A stretch of DNA of 64,000 bases from Phallusia mammillata (lineage: Eukaryota; Chordata; Ascidiacea; Phlebobranchia; Ascidiidae): contig QLIY01000445.1 in NCBI GenBank assembly GCA_003260075.1, forward strand, positions 6,187 to 70,186, written 5' to 3'. The notes beneath the pieces are model-generated. The model searched no databases, was not told where the DNA came from, and was given only the letters and a program-made list of their open reading frames with translations. Positions 1 to 10,256 of the stretch are shown piece by piece. Each line of letters opens with the position of its first letter. The first letter of the stretch is position 1. The position numbers and the translations under genes were made by a program.

Positions 1-1193
1 TAAATCCGCACAAACACGCGTGTGGGGACCCATTAGTTTTTGTTTACAAAAACAATCATATGTGTAGATCAAATGATGTGTATAGTAAATTGGTAAATAT
101 CGTATAGAATAAATAAAATGGAAGTATATCAGAAAGCCACTCTTCTAGTTGTATCGGTATTTGTTCCGATGCCACCGTATCGAATGAGTTACAATGCCAC
201 ATATAGCATCAGGTAATACAGAATTATCGGGCTAGCCCTAAACACAACAACATTGGTTGATTTGTGTTATACGACGCATCACACGAAGATTGGAAATTAT
301 GAACTCAGCTTATTTTTGTGGAACACTTTGCCAAAATATTGCGTCGCTACAAATCTAATAGCTACATGTTTGTGCGGCATTAGAGACGTGTTGTTAAGTG
401 CATGTGCGTTGCAAATTCTTTTTGAGACACACGTGTGCGATTGCACCATACCCAAGACCAGGTTTTTTTTAAGGTTTGGTTTGGGTGACCGCTAAGTAGT
501 TTTAAGAGACCGCAAGTGTTTGTTTCATTTAAATACCTCAAAAAATAGCCATATTTGCTTTTTGGGAAACCGCTGGAGAAATTTGGGAACACCTTAAAAT
601 AACACTGCCCAAGACGATTAGCATGTGTGACATCACATTCTGCGCCTAATGTGTAAGAAAGTAAGAATGCTTATTATGAGAGTAAATGTTCTTTTTAGGT
701 TATAAAAGAGTGTGCGGAAATCACTACTTCAACTGATGATAGTCACGTCATGTCAATTGATGATCGCACCTTTTGCACAGTTAGCGTAGCATCGCGATAG
801 TGCCTCAAAAAATATGCGACTAACGAAATTCGGTCGCGCCTTGATTCAAGCGTGTTTTTCGCCAAAACCCACATTGGTAGATAGTTGCCTAATCTCTATT
901 TTTCGCTAGTTGTGCCACTGCATTACTACTTTATTGTTATTCCGGGAAAATTATTTAAAATAATATAGACCACCTGCAATTGTGGCTGCAAATTGCGCTC
1001 GCGCGCGCAAATTTATTGGTCGCGCGGTGCGACCGTGCGACCGCATTTTTGCACCCCTGGTATTACCACAAAGATTGGTTTGATAAAAGTGAAAAATCTT
1101 CTCTTATTGTACAAAGTACTGTATTTGCATTATTGGTGCCTGCATTTAATCGGCATCAACTTCGGAAAACTAATGTTTGTTACATTTTTGCAG
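1..1193. other. Upstream intronic sequence of the M6-like gene; no coding exon recognised
   Basis: This stretch precedes the first recognisable exon of the M6-like gene and ends in a splice acceptor (pyrimidine-rich tract followed by CAG at 1191-1193), so at least its 3' part is intron. The first three transmembrane segments expected of an M6 protein are not convincingly present. They should lie here in short unrecognised exons or to the left of the window. A short translated stretch near 330-440 contains LIATCLCG, which recalls the first M6 helix, but it lacks a good acceptor and the rest of the helix, so I do not call it. Confidence 0.5.
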
Positions 1194-2319
1194 GTCTGAT
1201 TATGTTCAGAAACACCAATGATCCTGGGTTTGGTAAAATTTGTGGACCTGGCACAGGAGATACGATGAGATCATTTGGCCAACTCCAGGAATATTGTGAC
1301 AATTATTACTCAGTTTACCAATGCATGCTGGTGTGCTTTGCAGGATGTCTCCTTATCATCATTGCTATGGTACTTGTTTGACTTTTGCATATTTAGTTAT
1401 GGTTTAGTATTGACCATTGACTATGGTTTTTGGATTTAAGGAATTGATTACATATATATAGTTATAAATTTAACAAAATTGTACAATTTTTCCAAAATAG
1501 TGCTTCTTTAATTGCTTGCTCAGCAGCAGTATATGCTGTCATTGCACTATATTTTAGCATCCTATTAAGGCTAATAACATTGTACAACTCCCTTAAAGTA
1601 GGTTGTTATGCGATAACACTACAATCACAATTATATAAACATTGTTTTGCTTTACTGCTTTTGGTGTGAAACGCAGATTGGGGGGGGGGATTGTTATGCG
1701 ATAACACTACAATCACAATTATATATATAAACATTGTTTTGCTTTACTGCTTTTGGTGTGAAACGCAGATTGTCCTTGAGTGTGGAATGCTTATTTTATC
1801 CACATTTTTGCCAATGGTAATATATTATCGGATTGACTATTGGAAATTGCTTCCCCTTTCAAAACCATAAATTTGTTTTGTCATACTTTTGGTCACATTA
1901 AATGTAGATTCCACTGTACATGATTAAATACATAGTGTATATTTGCAAATCTGCATGAAGATATGATAAATCCATTACACTTTTTTCAGATCAACTTCCT
2001 TATGATCCTCACGTCCAACTACAACAATCTGACGCGTAAATACTCAAGGCCGTACAGAAACGACGCACCGTCTTCCGTGGCTTCACCGTCAAACCGTAGC
2101 ACCCCTGCACCGGCCTCTATTCCCACTCGTAGTGTAGCAAATTCTACTGTTACTGGCCCGCCTCCCTACGTTGTCCCTTCACAACCCAGAGATTACAGGG
2201 ATCGCCGTTCCTCTAAGGACATAGAGCTGGATTATATCATAGATGACAACAGCACAGTGGACCGTCATAGGGAAATGGATAGTCACATGGGGGTGAACTA
2301 CTACTATAACAGGCGATGA
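1194..2319 (+). CDS. M6-like: Proteolipid protein/M6 family membrane protein, last two coding exons (1194-1369, 1990-2319)
   Basis: The 3' end of a four-helix PLP/DM20/M6 membrane protein gene. Exon 1194-1369 follows a CAG acceptor and ends at a GT donor (1370) in phase 0. Exon 1990-2319 starts after TTTTTTCAG and ends at TGA 2317-2319. The joined translation has the end of the second extracellular loop (GKICGP, then two further cysteines in EYCDNYYSVYQC), as in vertebrate GKVCG loops. The fourth helix crosses the splice junction (LIIIAM then INFLMILTSNY), closely matching IAMVHYLMVLSANW of M6A with the junction at the same place. A cytoplasmic tail of about 95 residues rich in Ser, Pro and Arg follows, ending YYYNRR; it is longer than the vertebrate tails. 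The 5' exons are not seen. Family known: M6 proteins act in neurite outgrowth and, in insects, at tricellular junctions. The role here is inferred. Confidence 0.82.
1370..1989 (+). other. Intron of the M6-like gene containing an assembly duplication
   Basis: The donor GTACTT at 1370 and acceptor TTTTTTCAG ending at 1989 bound this phase 0 intron. A run of ten G (1680-1689) separates two nearly identical segments, 1603-1679 and 1691-1771. The right copy carries four extra bases in a TA tract. This looks like two alleles or contig ends joined by a placeholder, so the true intron is probably about 90 bases shorter than shown. Confidence 0.7.
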
Positions 2320-4032
2320 GGCTGTTGAATTGTTAGTTCCTGATGCGAGGTTGCAGACATTGAGACACTTCAAAAAGTTGTATTTACTGTTTAATGCAGT
2401 TGGCCTATTTGTAACCAACAAGTCCCATACCACGGTTAAAAAAAGCATTTGTCATTTCAGTAATCTTAACTAGGGGGGGGGGGGCGTTGTGATTACTGTT
2501 TAATGCAGTTGGCCTATTTGTAACCAACAAGTCAGATACCACGGTTAAAAAAAGCATTTGTCATTTCAGTAATCTTAACTAGGGGGGGGGGGGTTTGAGG
2601 CATTTGTAATACCGTATGGCACAGTGGTACCAGCAACACAAATATATTTTTACTTTCAGTGTTTTCATCTGCTAAGGGGGGGGGGATAGGTACAGTATTA
2701 GGGGTTTGTTACTGATTTGGGATGCTATATTTGCTACACAAATCTGGTAACGCCACGGTTTAAATTGAGTTAGTGCAAATAGTCCAAGCGTTTTTCCCTT
2801 GATTTTTAACAATTTAAAACTGAAGTCGTAGTTTCGTGTAAAACGTTTCTGTAAATTATCCGTTGCACCTTTCTCGTTACTTTTTACACATTGTTTGAAA
2901 CCCATTACCTTGCCTTGCTGAACTTGTATTACGTTTCATATTGTTTGATATTGCATTAGAATTGAGGCATTTGTAATACCGTATGTGATTTAGCACAGTG
3001 GTTACCAGCAACACAAATATATTTTTACTTTCAGTGTTTTCATCTGCTAATGTACTACGCCTTTCGACTTCATATTGCTGTTAAAACTTTAATAATACTA
3101 GATATTATGAGTAATTTAATCGTTTTAAGGAATTTTATCTGATTAATGAGCTAAGTGCTCAGAGGACAGGGAATCAAATAAATTGTAAAATATTTTGTTT
3201 TCGCACAAAAGATACAAGCCTTGCTGATTTTTAAATCTTTGTTTCGCCAGTTAGTCACCTTTTTTTCATTTTTATGTACATACTGTCGATCGCAAAGGGC
3301 AGTGGTATCCAACCTTTTTACAGTAATATGAGCTTTTAGGAAATGTATTAGAAACCCTAAATAATTGAAGTAATTTTGACCAATTAAGTTACATTTAATA
3401 CAGTAAAATGGGGGGGGGGGCTACGCCTTTCGACTTCATACTGCTGTTAAAGCGTTAATAATACTAGAATACTAGATATCATAAGTAAATTAATCGTTTT
3501 AAGAAATTTTATCTGATTAATGAACTAAGTGCTCAGAGGACAGGTAATCAAATAAATTGTAAAATATTTCGTTTTCGCACAACAGATGCAAACCTTGCTG
3601 ATTTTTAAATCTTTGTTTCGCCAGTTAGTCACCTTTTTTCATTTTTATGTACATACTGTCGATCGCAAAGGGCAGTGGTATCCTACCTTTTTACAGTAAT
3701 ATGAGCTTTTAGGAAATGTATTAGGGCTGCGAAACCCTAAATACAAATTAATTGAAGTAATTTTGACCAATTAAGTTACATTTAATACAGTAAAATCATA
3801 CTTGATTAATGTTTTCCCGTTTTACCTGTTACATAATTCATCGTTTTTGTACAGCAACTTTTTGTTTGTCCGGGACTTTTTTAGTTACTTTTCGCCATTT
3901 TGAATCTTAAAATGGTTCGCTGAAAACTTTCCTTTTTTGAGCTGATTGTTCGTGCTCTTTATTGTGCGTCGAATTTAGTCCTTTGTCAAGTGATTTTCTT
4001 AGATCGTACGTAGAAATGTTTCGTCAAATAAA
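2320..4032 (+). other. Probable 3' UTR/downstream region of the M6-like gene with duplicated contig ends
   Basis: No open frame here looks like a gene. The segment contains four G-runs (2473-2484, 2582-2593, 2676-2685, 3410-3420), each next to a near-copy of neighbouring sequence. About 2381-2472 is repeated at 2489-2580. The piece 2594-2675 is repeated near 2964-3050. A long block at about 3051-3409 is repeated at 3421-3790 with scattered substitutions and small indels. If each pair is two alleles, the real region is roughly 550 bases shorter. The AT-rich sequence ends near a canonical polyadenylation signal, so all of it may be transcribed as 3' UTR. Confidence 0.55.
4027..4032 (+). terminator. 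Candidate polyadenylation signal AATAAA of the M6-like gene
   Basis: AATAAA lies in TCAAATAAAACATT in AT-rich non-coding sequence downstream of the M6-like stop codon. It is about 1.7 kb past the stop as assembled, and nearer if the duplicated segments are collapsed. An earlier AATAAA near 3178 (with a duplicate near 3552) is an alternative. No cleavage site is confirmed. Confidence 0.35.
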
Positions 4033-4843
4033 ACATTACTAGCTCTTAGCCTATGTTGTATTTCGATTCATTTGAACAATATGGGCAATTATGACAAGTG
4101 GTCTTGTTCCATGCGACCATTTAGCTCGTATCCTGCGGCGACTGGCGAACAACTTTTTAAATACCAATGATCTTTCCAATTACAAAATAAATTTTAACAA
4201 TCAAGTCACAGTCGCCATGCGCGTGTAATTGTTTCCTTTCACGCCATTTAGTTTAAATTTGCTAGCTATTATATCGGAGGGCAAAGTAAATCATTTCCCA
4301 AGGAAACATCTCATTGATGGAACACAAAACAGTAACGGGCTCAGTTGGCGCTACAGCTACCCCGTTTATATTGCCATACTATTACACAACGTTTGCAGAA
4401 AACTTTAGGGTGTTTATGGCATCCAAGCACTTCTGAATGTGTGTGTGTGTGTTTCGCTAGCATGCGGCGACTTAAGTTGCTGCACGTACAGGGTATCACA
4501 ATCACCAATACATGGTCACATCAGTAGGCCTACCCTATTTATTTTTAAATACATGGTTTCATTAGTAGTTATCCTATTTTTTGTTTCTATGTGGGAGGCT
4601 TTATTGTGTGCATACGGTTAGGCGTTGGCACGCGAATTAGAAACACTTTGCAAATTTGTGGCATTGTTAAAAAATAGTACCCAGCGGTTTAAGGGGGGGG
4701 GGACATTGAGGCATTTTTAGATTAGTTTATTTCGCTTTTTAAAAGAAAACATATAGCGAAAAAATAGCTCTAAAAATCACCAAGCCGGACACAACGTTAT
4801 GGAACACAAAACAGTAACGGGCTCAGTTGGCGCTACAGCTACC

Positions 4844-4904
<61 letters not shown>

Positions 4905-6187
4905 GCGCAGTTGATCGCGTGTGTTCAGTTTTTACAAATTAGTTTAATCCATTGACAAAAGAGGGGGGGGGGGTTGGTCGCGTGTGTTCAGTTTTTACAA
5001 ATTAGTTTAATCCATTGACAAAAGACGACAATTAGTTTGCAGATAATGCGATGGCCACGCCCTCGATTCATTTAAATGTAAAGAAAAGTTTTGATCTCCT
5101 AACCACGTCTGCAGCTGAATGTTTAAATTTATTGGCGTACTACCAAGATATGGTCTATATATTGCATAATATTTACTTATTTCTCGTTATCATGGCTTGT
5201 AACAATAATTGGTACAGTAACATGCATACATATTCGTTATTTGAGTTTGGGCCAAACCAGTCCTCAAACAGTTGATCTTTTGCAAGCTGTACACGCTAAA
5301 GTTCGCGGGGCTTTTGTTTAAAGCAGGTTTATTTACTAGCTATTGACCTGGACGTTTGTCGACTGATTAACTTGTTGTTATTTTCGCAGCAAATTGGTGA
5401 AGACAGGGAAATTTGTTTGGTGGTGTCTCAAAAATTGATTTTGTTGCAGCTTACATACAATATATATCGACCGTTTATGATTATTTTGAAAACCGTCAAT
5501 GGGTAAAGTTGCTATTTTATTCGTGCTTTTTGTTTCTAATTTAGGGTGACAAAAATAAAAGCCTGATTTTTTGAACAAATGATATTCGAAAATTGACCGC
5601 CACACATTGTCGCTGTGCAGCCTACCAGCCGCTGCTTTTTTTCGGTCACGCTCTGGTGATTACACAACGACGTTTGGCCCACGGGCAGCGTGAGAGATTT
5701 CATTCAGGGAGCTGCTGCCCGGCGGACAGCATTGTTTGAACTGTAGTGGAGCGGACAGAGCGCAGCAAGTGCCTTTTGTAAGAGCTAACAAGTACGTGCT
5801 ATTGGGTGTACAACAGCGCACTTTTTACCTACAGTTTAGTCAGGACAGTAGCGTTTAGTTCACAAAGCATTTCTGGCTTCTCATGTAGAATATTGAGCTA
5901 AGTCAAACGCGAAAGGTTAGCGATAAACAGTGTGCTTTCCGTACAGTGTAATGAAATCTGTATTCGAAGCTTTTTAAGTCTGACGAGTGTTTGGCAGATG
6001 TCCAAATGTATAAATTGTTTTATGTTTTGCATCGTCAGGTGAAAACATAATGACATTTTTATGTCGTGATTGCAACGTAGCAATCAGAGTAGGACATCTA
6101 ACCTGTTACTAAGTATGCAAGCGAAATCGGCGTCGTCTGTCGATTACACATCAGAGTTGCTGATCAGTTCAGTTGTCCAGCTCGGAA
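4033..6187. other. Intergenic region and 5' flank/leader of the FAT-like gene
   Basis: No gene is recognised here. The sequence 4318-4364 recurs at 4800-4845, directly before a 58-base G-run (4846-4903). About 4907-4962 recurs after another run at 4963-4973. A further run of ten G is at 4693-4702. The part from about 5600 to 6187 probably holds the cadherin promoter and 5' leader, but I see no convincing TATA box or upstream non-coding exon. Confidence 0.5.
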
Positions 6188-7400
6188 ATGGATAAGCTCA
6201 GCTTTTTTGTCGCTTTGTTGTGGACATTGACACGAATTGCATCGGGCACTGGCAACAGTGGGTTTGCCTTTACCAGGCCGTTGTATGAAGCGTCGGTCCA
6301 AGAAAAATCAGCCGCCGGAATGGCAGCCGTCGAAAGCGACACAATGATGGGAATGTGGTTGACTGAAAGGACCAAAGACGTACGTTTCAGTGTGCCTGGT
6401 GAATCGTCGTTGTTTCAGGCGGTTTCCAGACTGGAAGGCAACTTTGTTTTTTTGGATTTGCGCTCGCGGTCGTTATCCAATGACCGTTCTGTACGCGTAC
6501 GAGCGCTCTCCCGCGATTCCCTTAACGAAACGTTTTGTACTGTTAATGTGAAAGTCCGCGACATTAACGACTTCCAGCCACTGTTCCCACCACAGCCATA
6601 CGCAGTTTCCATTCCAGAAGACATGGCCATCGGAACAGCCATTACCACAATTAAAGCCACGGACTCGGATAGCGACCCGGCAAACAAAAGGTTTTATTAC
6701 AGCATACTGGATTTCACAAACAATTTTGCGATTCACCCTACTACCGGGGTGGTTACACTTACTGCGCCAGTCAATCATCTCACTCAGGCCGTTCACTCCG
6801 CCAGAATACTGGCCACAGACCGAAAAGCGGCACTTTCAGGCACTGCAAGGCCAAAAGAAACCACTCTCACTGTGACAGTCATTGCAGTCAACAAACACGC
6901 ACCTAACGTGCTGGTGCGAGAACAACTTCCACCCTACGACTCCAGTTCATCGGAAGATGCGCGGTTGGAATACGGGAGCAGGGTTTATGCGATTCTGGTC
7001 GTCAGTGACCCGGACGCCGGTGAACACGGAGAGATCGACCTACCCAAAATTTTACCAACAAACGAACATGCGGGATTATTTGCTGTGCAACCTGGCAAAA
7101 CAGCAACCGAGTACCTGCTGGTGTTCAGCCGGCTTCCACCGACCATGAACGGACTTCTTAATGTTACATTGCAAGTGTGCGACCGCGGCACACCAAGCAA
7201 ATGCACCAGTGTCACTGTAAGGGTTAATCTGTACGACCAGGCTGCTTTGGTGCCGCAGTTTGAAACGAGTACTTTAAAAATGACTGTAAGTGAAGCAAGT
7301 CCAGTGCACACACAAGTTGGTTTTGCCGAAGCACAAGTCAGTGATCGCCGTCATAACCCGAAGCTGCTGTATTCGATTGTTAACGGCGACCCCGGTAAGG

Positions 7401-7467
<67 letters not shown>

Positions 7468-8900
7468 AACAAGCGATTAGACCGGGAAACGCAAGCGGAA
7501 TATGATTTAACAGTGTCCGCCAGCAACGCTAATCTGATAAGTGGACGAGTAAGCAGCACCGTACGGATTCGTATTGTCGTGGAAGATGCAAATGATCACG
7601 ACCCACTGTTTACTTTAGAATCATATACAGCAAGCGTAATTGAAACGTCACCTATCGGTACACAGGTAATACAAGTCCACGCAGAAGATGTTGATTTAGG
7701 AAACAATGGCTCGGTGGTATACAGCATCGTCCACCCGTCCGCAAAACTTCCATTCCAAATCGACTCCTTTAGCGGTAATATCACCACCAAGGCTGCATTG
7801 GATTATGATACAATGGGCAGCAGAAAGGTGTATGATATCCGGGTCCGTGCCCATGATAGCGGATTGCCGTTTAGTCGCAAAACCGAATCCTATGTTTTCG
7901 TTACTGTGGTGAACACCAACGATAATGCGCCTATTTTAACCAAAAACCAATGTTCTGTGATTGTTCCTCGGTCTACTTCTCCAGGCACGGAATTGACCTT
8001 ACTTGGGGCTATTGATGTAGACAACAACCCAGTCACATGTGCATTGCTGAATAACCAAAAGGGACGTTTTCAGATTGATCCCGCAACTTGTAGTTTAACT
8101 TTGCAAAAGCGTCTGTCATCTGTCAGCAGCGGGACAAAGTACGTGCTCCAAGTGACGGCCACCGACGGACACCTCACATCGGATCCACTTGCGGTAAACG
8201 TGACTGTCAGCAACTCCGGAAGCATTACAGTCCATTGTCAGGATAATGAAGAGCTCGAGGATTATCTAAACAGCTTTAACAGGCGATTTTCGGCACCGAA
8301 TTCGGGCACTACAAACGCCAATCGTACATCAGAACTTCCGAATAAATTTAGGCCTAGCATTCAGGGTCACAAAACCGCGTTTGACGTGCGAGTTTCTGAA
8401 GACACTAAAGTCGGTGCTAATGTGTTCAGAATTCGTGCTACGGACAGAGATACCGGGTTTAACGGTAAACTGTGGTACACTATTATTGGAGGCAATGTCG
8501 ATGGCTGTTTTTCTATTAATACTGCGACAGGTGTGTTAAAACTTGTCCGCGAGTTGGATCGGGAATCAAGACCCTCCTACAATATTTCTGTATCTGTTTC
8601 TGACATGGGAACGCCTAGCAAAGCATCAACTGCAGTTCTCAGGTTCATCGTTACAGATGTAAATGACAATGCTCCAACATTTGACAAAAACAGTTACAGT
8701 TTTACTATCCCCGAAAACGCCGCAATCGGCACAGTTATAGAGCAGAAGATTTGGGCGAACGATGCCGATGAAGGAGAAAACGCCAGAATTCGATATTCCA
8801 TTACAAATGATATCGGCGGTGAAGTGTTTTCCATAAATCCAATCACTGGATATATCAATGTCACCGGACATTTAGACAGAGAACGAAAGCAAGAATACAG
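6188..8900 (+). CDS. FAT1/2/3-like: FAT-like exon 1: signal peptide and EC1 to the start of EC8 (contains a sequence gap)
   Basis: Starts with [20 protein letters not shown], a typical signal peptide. EC linkers seen in order: [10 protein letters not shown] (EC1), VNKHAPNV (EC2), [10 protein letters not shown] (EC3), [10 protein letters not shown] (EC4), NTNDNAPIL (EC5), a long irregular EC6-EC7 linker starting [13 protein letters not shown] that corresponds to a FAT-specific linker, and [10 protein letters not shown] (EC7). The G-run 7402-7466 replaces part of EC4 between NGDPGKA and KRLDRE. Frames before and after differ, so the run length is wrong. GTAAGG at 7395 looks like a donor, but GKA matches FAT1 at that position, so the exon probably continues. 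The exon ends at donor GTATGA (8901), phase 2. Human FAT1 carries the equivalent region in one very large exon. Confidence 0.88.
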
Positions 8901-10217
8901 GTATGATGGGGTTAAAATGATATTTCAAATAGCAAAAGGTAGACGGACACATTATGTAAAATATTTCTATTTATGTATCATATTGTTGCTAAATGTTTTG
9001 CTTTTTGGCAGTCTCAAAGTTACAGCGACTGATGGTTCGACGAGTCATCCACTCAGCACCTCGGTTCAAGTTCAGATCCGCATTGAAGATATCAACGACA
9101 ACGCCCCGAGATTCTATCAATCTTTATACCGGGTCCGCGTGGCCGAGGATCTGCCCACCGGGGCTGTGTTGTTTTGGCTACAAGCACAAGATCCCGACTT
9201 CGGAACGAACGGTGATCTGACCTATGCGCTAACCGACGGACACACTAACAAACGGGACAGGATAGCACGATTTGCGGTCGATCCACGAACCGGCGCCGTT
9301 CGCCTTGTACACAAACTTGACTTCAGGACTCAGAGTCGATACAACGTAACTGCTCGTGTTCGGGATACACAGGCCTCATTCTCCGTGTGTTATCTGGAAA
9401 TTGCGGTTTCGCCCGAGAACAGGAATTTAAACGCGCCCTACTTTGAACCAAAGACCATCCGCTTGACTGTGCGTGAGGATGCCGATGTTGACACCATGGT
9501 CGGTTCGGTATCAGCCGTCGATGAAGATCTTGAAGACCCTGAACGTGATGTTGGATATTACGTGACTGGGGGGACTGGACTAGGCATTTTTCGCATCGAC
9601 CAAAATACAGGTAATTTTATGTAAAGTTGTGGGGGGGGGGCGACCCCGCTATAGGTTAGCTTTGATTTGATTATGTTATTTTTCTGTTTGGAAATCTGTG
9701 CAAAGTCGGTTTTATTTATTCCTGGACTGGTCGGCAGTCGTTATTACCCTTTCCGTTGTTTCTCGTTGAATGGGCGGCTTACGATTACAGGCAATCATTC
9801 AATTTTCTCGCCATGACGTAGAGGCGGCCGCGACACAATAGGTCGGCATTAGTCTTCGCGAGAGATGTTTTGATTTAGGGTCGAATGTTGGCTTAGCGAG
9901 GATAACCGTAATCCTGTGCACCTAAATTGACGCACTGTTTATGTGAAGAAGCGAGAAAGGACCGGCTCGAACCCTCGTTCACCTTTGCCTGGGGGGGGGG
10001 GGGCCTTGAAGATCCTGAACGTGATGTTGGATATTACGTAACTGGGGGAACTGGACTAGGCATTTTTCGCATTGACCAAAATACAGGTAATTTTACGTAA
10101 AGTTGTTTACGACCCCGCTATAGGTTAACCTTGATTTGATTATGTTATTCTCTGTTTGGAAATCTGTGCAGAGTCGGTTTTATTTATTCCTGGACTGGTC
10201 GGCAGTCGTTATTACCC

Positions 10218-10256
<39 letters not shown>

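Noticed and set aside
320-445. Possible earlier M6 exon (translation with LIATCLCG)
   Set aside because: Only a few residues recall the first M6 helix; no good acceptor precedes it and the expected Cys/Gly pattern after it is missing.
4439-4452. GTGTGTGTGTGT microsatellite
   Set aside because: A very short dinucleotide tract of a kind found everywhere; no functional meaning claimed.
7395-7400. Splice donor GTAAGG in EC4
   Set aside because: GDPGKA across it matches TPGKA of FAT1, so it is probably coding; the true state is hidden by the adjacent gap.
8900-9011. Internal transmembrane helix in the cadherin ectodomain
   Set aside because: It is a 111-base intron with GT-AG borders; splicing it restores homology to EC8.
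9950-9990. tRNA-like B box (GGCTCGAACCCT)
   Set aside because: No A box at the right distance and no cloverleaf could be drawn.
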